This document shows, one piece after another, positions 58,419-64,000 of a stretch of DNA of 64,000 nucleotides. The notes under the pieces are model-generated. The model searched no databases and was not told the origin of the DNA. It was given only the letters and a program-made list of their open reading frames with translations. Numbering within the stretch: position 1 is the first letter of the stretch; every line of letters begins with the position of its first letter. A program made the translations under genes and the position numbers. Source of the DNA: Adineta ricciae (lineage: Eukaryota > Rotifera > Eurotatoria > Adinetida > Adinetidae); contig CAJNOJ010000012.1 of the NCBI GenBank assembly GCA_905250025.1, positions 372,001 to 436,000 on the forward strand, in the 5' to 3' direction.

Positions 58419-59430
58419 TTAGACGACGGAAACAACTTTGTGTGGTTCATCAATGATGGTTACATTGAGATCTTTGTAAAATTCTTGCACATGTTTTTTG
58501 GCATCGTTCAAATGTTTACGGTCACCTGAAATCAACGAATTTGAATCCGAAGAACTAATAGAATAACTCACCATAGAACACCCATTCTCCACGAGTGTGA
58601 TCAGAACCAATATCGATGGTGCCAGGTGCAGCTGACCATGTTTTTGGTAGAGCAAATGTCTCTTCATGTAAACGATACACATCGCGATATTTTTGGTATT
58701 GTGGACCGGTGAAATCATATTTGACAAGAAATGATGCTTGATCTTCCAATGCTCTAAATGATGAAATCCACCCGTAATACATGAAAAGCGTCGCTCGTTC
58801 GATTGATTTACCCGTGAAACCATGTTTCAATATCTTTCATCGTTGTGGAGCCTAATTTGAATTCTTTTCGTTTGGATGTATGTGGAATGTGCACATAGAG
58901 AAATTCTTCTAATGGATCATAGATGAACTCGACATTACGCGAATGCATCTCAGCTGGTACAGCACCCCAGTTTTTTTGGATGAATGTATCATCTGGATGC
59001 ATTTCAACGGTCGATACATAATCTTTTCCGATACCATTGATAACGTATTCGTATTTAAGTAAAGCATTTCGTGTGTCTTCTACGATAGGAAAAGAAACGA
59101 CGATGACATTAGTGGAGAATTAGAAATGTTGGTCTTACTGGTCACAACAAAAGGAATAGTTAAATAGCCTGAACCAGAACGATCAGGATTTTTCAATAGT
59201 GTTCGATCAGCCATGACGAAGTAAGCTTCTGTTGGTCGTCCCTTTGACCAATTCAAAACATCGCCGAAACTTACATCCCAATCAGCAGGAACAACGGCAC
59301 CATTGACGTGAAAATCTTTGTATTCAGACTCTGCAAGTGGAATACCGTTTGTTCGTTTTAACGTTTCAGGTTCTTTGACTAAATCGAAATATCGTGCTGT
59401 TCGTTCGTTTATGATCGTTTGTAAAGCCAT
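58419..59430 (-). CDS. Unknown 282-residue protein
   Basis: Four exons (59139-59430, 58812-59079, 58572-58753, 58419-58525) with consensus borders sum to 849 nt, so 282 residues with exact closure. It starts MALQTIINERTARYFDLVKE. Tryptophan- and aspartate-rich blocks such as VPADWDVSFGDVLNWSKGRP, MHPDDTFIQKNWGAVPAEMH and DQASFLVKYDFTGPQYQKY suggest a compact enzyme or binding domain, strand-rich and without signal peptide or membrane segment. No catalytic motif is recognised. The last 30 residues form a helix and strand (DAKKHVQEFYKDLNVTII). Confidence 0.65.
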
Positions 59431-59893
59431 TTCGTAGATTTAAAAGGATGGTACTCGTGTCTCAAACGTATATATAAAATCAACTGCAATACTAGATTAA
59501 ATTCGAGAAGAATAATGCTTGAGAGCGAGAGTCAGATGTGATGAATATATAGCCAACGAAAAAAGAGAAAACAGCGGGCTAGGCAGTAATACTATCCGTC
59601 CAGGTAATTAGAGAGAAGAGACGAAAAGTAAAGTAACGAAATCGAATATAGATATGTGTATGATTAGCGTCGACAGAAATAGAAGAACGACATACGATGA
59701 TTCATTGTATACTGAACTGAATGACTGATCGCAGATTGACAAAATGCGTTTTTCTCTCTCTCTCAGTGATCGAAACTCACATTCGTCATGTTTTATTTTA
59801 TCAAATAAAAAAGAATAAATCCAATCTCAATCATTTTTATCTTCACATTCATGCAATCTATACATTTCGAAAATTCGAATTTTCATTCACAAA
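59431..59893. other. Spacer, no gene seen
   Basis: Promoter side of the 282-residue gene and 3' side of ARL6IP1. Contains a short CT run near 59755. No exon seen. Confidence 0.5.
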
Positions 59894-60720
59894 TCAATTA
59901 GTTTCCAGTATTTGATTAAATAAATCCGTACGATGACAAATACCAGGTAGTAAACAAATAATCAGAGCTAGAATGAAATCAAATGATCGATTGGATACAA
60001 AAATGTGAATTGGTTCGTGTTACTTATTGAATAACTTAGAAAAAGATTGTCAAAGTGTTGACAACAGAGTGCGACAAAGCCGAGACATATTCCACCAACG
60101 ATTAAATACTAAAAAACAAGAAAATACTCAATTCGAAAAGATCAACATTCGATGGTACCATTGTTGGTTGTTCTTCACGTATTTGTAATACTAATTGATA
60201 CTTAGATCTGAGAAATTGTTCAAGATTTGCGATCTGTTTGCATAATTCTGCATATTGAGTATCATGCATTGATGTCCTAAACGAATTCTTGATAAGCGAT
60301 AACTCTGTTCCTTTCTCTTATTTACCACTTTTCATTTTTGAATAACAAGGAAATGCTAATCGGTGCCAAAAAATCAAGCAATACAAGGATTAAAACAAAA
60401 CAACTGATGAACGTTAGAACAGACGGGTTGGTTTGAGAAATAAACCTGCAATAGGAGTACTTGCATTTTATTCTCGTAATTCTATCATTCTTACAGATAA
60501 ATCAATGTGATGGAACCAAAGATAACAAATGGATGTTGCTTATGTCTCCATCGAAGTAAATCATTTAATGGTAATAGTATATGCCGCCAAGGCATTAATG
60601 ACTGTTTTAATTCTTCGATACGAGACTAGAATGAATGATTACAGATGAAAATTGCAAAGTGAAATTAATCGGGCAACTTACGTTCAATGATTTCGACGAA
60701 GTATCGATGTTGTTTGCCAT
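59894..60720 (-). CDS. arl6ip1: ARL6IP1-like ER membrane-shaping protein
   Basis: ER membrane protein with reticulon-like hairpins that shapes tubules; the human protein is linked to spastic paraplegia. It is built from about six short exons and is easy to overlook. Exon 1 (60682-60720) reads MANNIDTSSKSLN. Next comes SRIEELKQSLMPWRHILLPL then LRWRHKQHPFVIFGSITLIY. The third exon reads NPSVLTFISCFVLILVLLDF, aligning with the human DPSVLSGVSCF region. Then follow KNEKW, a soluble segment (HDTQYAELCKQIANLEQFL), a second hairpin (YLIVGGICLGFVALCC) and LIICLLPGI. The stop is TGA at 59894-59896. Spacing of the hydrophobic pairs and the tryptophan positions match the family; the tail is shorter. 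Confidence 0.8.
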
Positions 60721-60987
60721 GAGTTGGTAGTCAATGAATCTCTAAAAGTAAATAGATCAACTATTCAAGATAAAATTTGCTTCAAATCTTTGTCATAGGA
60801 TACAGTCATTACTGTTTGCAATGATAAACTAACCTGCGTAAATAAGAGCAGCAAACTTTGACGTCTAAGAAAGATAAGATCGTGGATATGATAACATGAT
60901 TCAAATACTCACATATAAAATAGGCGCTTGAGGCTGGTCATATTCTGTTCTGTTTGTTGGCACTTGTAAGAAAAGGATAATATCAAC

Positions 60988-61443
60988 ATGGCATATGCAT
61001 ATACACCAAACAATGACATGAAAACACCGTATCCACCAGGTTATCCAATGAATCCCGGTATGCCAACACCCAATCAACCGCCATACTACAGTGAGTTTTC
61101 CAGCGGGATCATTCGTTTCGATTTGTGATGATAAATGTTGTTGTTTTCAATAGATACTCCAGTTCCCCCACCAGTCCCTGTTATTCAGCCAGTGACAGTT
61201 GTTCAACCGATGGGTTTCGGTCATATGCCACAAGCCGCTCAATGTTCAGCTTGTCGACAACAAATTGTCACAAACGTTCGATATGAATCTGGTGGCGGCA
61301 CATGGCTATTTGCATTTCTAATTTGTATTTTCGGTGGTTTTCTCGGTTGTTGTTTCATTCCCTTTTGCGTCAGCTCATGTCAAGATGCTGTACACACATG
61401 TCCAGCGTGTCATGCACCAGTTGGTCGAAAAAATGTCCTTTAA
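60988..61443 (+). CDS. LITAF-domain protein 1 of a tandem triplet
   Basis: Two exons (60988-61090, 61154-61443) give 130 residues with exact closure. The N terminus is Pro/Tyr-rich (TPYPPGYPMNPGMPTPNQPP), as expected for PPxY-like sorting motifs. The LITAF (SIMPLE-like) domain has the zinc-binding half CSACRQQIVT, a membrane-dipping hydrophobic stretch (WLFAFLICIFGGFLGCC, then FIPFC) and the second half CQDAVHTCPACHAPVGR. Such proteins sit as monotopic zinc-bound proteins on late endosomes and lysosomes and affect endosomal sorting. All four zinc cysteines are present. AATAAA follows at 61481. Confidence 0.9.
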
Positions 61444-61480
61444 TTTCGTTTGGGAGATTTCTATTTTGATTATTTATTGA

Positions 61481-61486
61481 AATAAA
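61481..61486 (+). terminator. Candidate polyadenylation signal (AATAAA)
   Basis: Lies 37 bp after the stop of LITAF gene 1. Confidence 0.55.
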
Positions 61487-61809
61487 CTCTATATATGTAT
61501 CGGTATAGTAGTATGTGTTTGTTATTGATCTAGATTTGTCAATTTGTGTTATTTGTGCAATGTCAGGAGGAAAAAACGAATGTCAGCGTTTGTTTTCAAA
61601 CGAAAAAATGGAGAGATGGTCGTATGACGTCGTTGCAACTGACGTAAATACTTTCAATGCAATGACAGAAACAACTGTAATATTGACTTGCCGTCGGATT
61701 TTTATTCGTTCTTTGTTTTGATCGTCGTTATGAAACCTCTATCGATTATTCGCTTACAATATGCAGAAAGAAATATTTGCAGTTCTCCTTTTTAATTCTT
61801 TATTTAACA
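61487..61809. other. Spacer between LITAF genes 1 and 2
   Basis: 323 bp with a short non-conserved open frame; no gene. Confidence 0.6.
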
Positions 61810-62247
61810 ATGCAATCAGCTCCGCCGCCACCGTATAGTAATCAGAAGGATCTCTCACACTCTCTTGTCTAATTTTGTTGAAATTTAGCTGAGAAAGTGT
61901 CTTATGAATCGGCGCCGCCTCCCGTTCAAACAGCTCAACCAATTTTTTTAGGATCACCGGTGGTTTCTATTGGTACATATCCAGTTCAATGCATATGTCC
62001 TCATTGTCGCACACAGATTGTCAGTCAAACAGCGAAGAAGCCTGGCCTTCTTGCTTGGCTTCTCTGCGGTGGAATGGCTTTGCTTGGTTTTTGGTTGTGC
62101 TGCTTTATTCCATTTTGTATTGACTCTTGCAAGGTTAGAAATTATTTCGTGTAAAATAATCTACTCGAAATGTTTCTCTTTCTATAGGATACGGAACACT
62201 ATTGTCCAAATTGTCATATTCTGCTCGGTGTCAATAAAACGATTTGA
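61810..62247 (+). CDS. LITAF-domain protein 2 of a tandem triplet
   Basis: Three exons (61810-61837, 61889-62133, 62188-62247) give 110 residues with exact closure. It has the short proline leader MQSAPPPPYS, then CICPHCRTQIVSQTAKKPG, the hydrophobic stretch LLAWLLCGGMALLGFWLCC, FIPFCIDSCKDTEHYCPNCH and a short end LLGVNKTI. This is the most canonical of the three. The last exon encodes the second zinc half, as in gene 3, whereas gene 1 lacks that intron. AATAAA lies at 62340. Confidence 0.9.
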
Positions 62248-62339
62248 AACATGAGAATACATTTTAAAACCAAAGTTTCGTTTTTTCGCTTTTATATGTG
62301 AATTTGAGACGAGTAAAAACACTGTTGATTCTGTAAGGG

Positions 62340-62345
62340 AATAAA
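62340..62345 (+). terminator. Candidate polyadenylation signal (AATAAA)
   Basis: Lies 93 bp after the stop of LITAF gene 2. Confidence 0.5.
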
Positions 62346-62443
62346 TAGAGCACAATGGAAGGAGCAGAACGTATAAATTTGATTGTTTCATTTTTGATTT
62401 GAAAAAAAAAAGAACTTTCTACGGTAATATCGCAACATCAATC

Positions 62444-62909
62444 ATGTCAGGTTTATATCCAACGGAAGGAAAATCAAATGCACCGCCGCCATCTTATTGT
62501 AAGTAGAGTATTTAGTCTGAGAAGTGAAACTTGGTTTATTTCCTAGCACAATCAACTTACTCATCACCAACGGTATCCATGCCTCTCGCTGGGTATCCTC
62601 CAACGGCAACAATCACGTATGGACAGATTCCAATTCAATGTACCTGTCCTTATTGTCGACATGTTATCGTTACGCGAACCGAAACAAAGACCGGAGTAGT
62701 TCCATGGATCGCATGTTTGATTATTGGATGTGCCGGTGCATTCTGTGGCTGTTGTCTTATTCCATTTTGTATACGAAGTCTTAAAGTAAGTGTGTGTATG
62801 ATCATCAGTGAATGGTGTTGTAGAGCAATTCGTTTTCTTTCTATGTTAGGATACAGAACATTACTGTCCGAGTTGTCAACATTATCTTGGTGTTGGATCT
62901 GTCATGTAA
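62444..62909 (+). CDS. LITAF-domain protein 3 of a tandem triplet
   Basis: Three exons (62444-62498, 62547-62785, 62850-62909) give 117 residues with exact closure. The leader is MSGLYPTEGKSNAPPPSYSQ. The zinc halves are CTCPYCRHVIVTRTETKTG and DTEHYCPSCQHYLGVG, with the membrane stretch VPWIACLIIGCAGAFCGCCL between them. The cysteine before KD in genes 1 and 2 (SSCQD, DSCKD) is leucine here (RSLKD), while the main CxxC pairs stay. Reading straight through the second intron gives a longer, wrong C terminus. Exon borders match gene 2, so these two are the younger duplicates. Confidence 0.9.
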
Positions 62910-63175
62910 TCTCATCAGAACTCAATATTATCGCATTTGATTCTCAGCAAAAATACATTTCTCTCACGCAAAAAAAACAGATTTGTTGTCTAATAAATAT
63001 ACAAGCTCAAGCGTACTTGACTGATACAGTTTGCCATGTCGTATTTTTAAAACTTGAATCGTGTTTGAATGGCGACCTCTTTCGTTTTAAATCTTCAAAT
63101 ATGTTATTAGTTAAATAAAGCAATCAAATCAAAATATTTCAATTGCATCGATTGTACCAAGGATACAATGTTGAT

Positions 63176-63620
63176 ATGAACTGTGTAACCACCCATTCCT
63201 CAATGAAAAGCACAAATTTAAACAGATCTATTCTCCAGTTTAGTCGTCGATGGATTTCTTCAAATCAGAATCAACCGATCTCTGCAAAAGTATCTTCGAT
63301 TCGATCCTATCTCACCACATACATTGAACAACGTCGAAAACAAGTCCAGAAACATGATATTCGACTCGAACCATATCTGTCAAAAGGTGTTTACACTGAA
63401 TCAGGTGCTATTCGGCCCGTAAGTTTCCGTCTTGCAATCATCAGCAAAATTTTGTTTTCGAACGATTTAGATGCCAAAACGATATCCACTTGGAATTGCG
63501 AAAGTCTTTCTCGTTGCATTTCCGTTTCTTTATCTCGGCTCTATTGTAAGCAAATACGCAGCTTTAGGCTTAGAAAGAATGGATGTTTTTATTTATAACG
63601 ACGATGATGATGACGATTAA
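63176..63620 (+). CDS. smdt1: Essential MCU regulator EMRE (SMDT1)
   Basis: Single-pass inner mitochondrial membrane subunit that links MCU to MICU1 and is needed for uniporter activity in animals. Two exons (63176-63418, 63471-63620) give 130 residues from the first ATG, or 121 from the ATG at 63203; the latter gives a classical presequence (MKSTNLNRSILQFSRRWISS). The family core is complete: TESGAIRPMPKRYPLGIAKV, the membrane helix with conserved VFLVAFPFLYLGSIVSK, then LERMDVFIYN and a terminal run of six aspartates, which contacts MICU1. Fungi lack EMRE, so its presence fits a metazoan genome. The acceptor falls just before MPKRY. Confidence 0.92.
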
Positions 63621-63653
63621 CAAAATTTAGTCCGAGTTCTTTTTCTGATATTA

Positions 63654-64000
63654 TTACTGTGCATGATTTAGTGTGATTTGTGCGTATAGAGAAGAATCAC
63701 CAATTCGACTTTTGCTTTTATAAATAGACAACCAAGTGTGTAGTATTTTTCGAATATATTCACATCGAAAAGTGATTGATACAAATAATTGCTTACAATT
63801 GATCACGATTGATGACATGTTTGCTATTGAACAATTGATAAGCATTTCGATTTTCAATCGGAGAATAAATACCGTCCCAAGCAAAAAAGTAACTGATTAA
63901 ATTGAAATGATTAGCGATGGCTATGGGCCTAAATCGAAAATAGTTTCATCCTTCTCATCGGAAAAGGAATAGACTTACCATAAACTATAGTCAAAATGTC
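63654..64000 (-). CDS. 3' end of an unrecognised gene (runs off the window)
   Basis: Three exon pieces on the minus strand join in frame: one reaching from beyond 64000 to 63979 (HFDYSLW), one at 63797-63928 (PIAIANHFNLISYFFAWDGI, then YSPIENRNAYQLFNSKH) and one at 63654-63708 (RIGDSSLYAQITLNHAQ, stop). The borders are GTAAGT/ATTTAG and GTAAGC/AAAAG. The protein family is not recognised. The aromatic-rich segment suggests an enzyme or a membrane-associated protein. The 5' part lies outside the window. Confidence 0.5.

Noticed and set aside
62531-63118. 195-codon unspliced frame over LITAF gene 3
   Set aside because: It reads through a normal intron. The spliced model ends with the conserved second zinc half.
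1-64000. CRISPR arrays, bacterial operons, riboswitches and ribosome binding sites
   Set aside because: The window is intron-containing animal DNA. No regularly spaced repeats were seen and such elements are not expected.
1-64000. tRNA, rRNA and complete transposable elements
   Set aside because: Reading both strands by eye revealed no cloverleaf with a TTCRA loop in the right context, no rRNA-like blocks, and no transposase or reverse-transcriptase motifs. A covariance-model and repeat-library scan would be needed to exclude them.

Overview
The window is nuclear DNA from a small-genome animal. It is AT-rich and gene-dense, with many very short introns (about 45-70 nt, GT..AG) and single-copy metazoan genes: FTSJ3, EDF1, CNEP1R1, COG6, coronin, EMG1, PAM, KCMF1, ARL6IP1, EMRE, a Sox factor and a homeobox factor. 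Diverged allele-like copies of one block, a hemerythrin-type HHE protein and a Zn-type macrodomain fit a bdelloid rotifer. That assignment is inference; no marker here proves it.

Layout. 1-9003 (copy A) and 25264-34245 (copy B) are two direct copies of one block, a few percent diverged. Each carries an FkbM-type methyltransferase, a Zn-macrodomain protein, an LRRC71-like leucine-rich repeat gene, a glutaredoxin-fold protein without the catalytic cysteine, and a serine-rich gene of unknown function. Copy A stops at the only ambiguous base in the window (N at 9004). There the unknown gene loses its 5' end, and an immunoglobulin-domain gene on the other side loses its 3' end. This looks like a scaffold join between two haplotypes, or less likely a real rearrangement. 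9.6-12.4 kb holds a long gene-poor stretch and a decayed Rh ammonium-channel gene. 12.8-23 kb holds housekeeping genes: FTSJ3, EDF1, CNEP1R1, COG6 and coronin. 23-25.3 kb shows no gene.

35.4-43.3 kb carries EMG1, bifunctional PAM, KCMF1 and a neuronal-calcium-sensor-like protein, all on the minus strand. 43.3-46.2 kb shows no gene. At 46.2-48.7 kb two paralogous P-loop GTPases are transcribed divergently from a 146-bp shared region; one has an added N-terminal region that resembles a ubiquitin/RA fold. 49.6-56.1 kb holds a 168-aa unknown, a minimal homeobox gene next to a divergent Sox gene, an HHE hemerythrin protein and an aldo-keto reductase. 57-60.7 kb holds two unknown multi-exon genes and ARL6IP1. 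61-62.9 kb is a tandem array of three LITAF-domain genes, followed by EMRE (SMDT1) and the 3' end of an unrecognised gene that runs off the window.

Functional links are few, as expected for an animal chromosome. FTSJ3 and EMG1 both methylate pre-rRNA. COG6, PAM and the LITAF proteins belong to the secretory/endosomal system. CNEP1R1 and ARL6IP1 act at the ER and nuclear envelope. The best candidates for undescribed biology are the divergent GTPase pair, the three unknown intron-containing genes, and the conserved FkbM/macrodomain/LRR/glutaredoxin-like block. Gene models were built by reading splice sites by eye. Where exon lengths were summed the reading frame closed exactly, which is the main support for those models.
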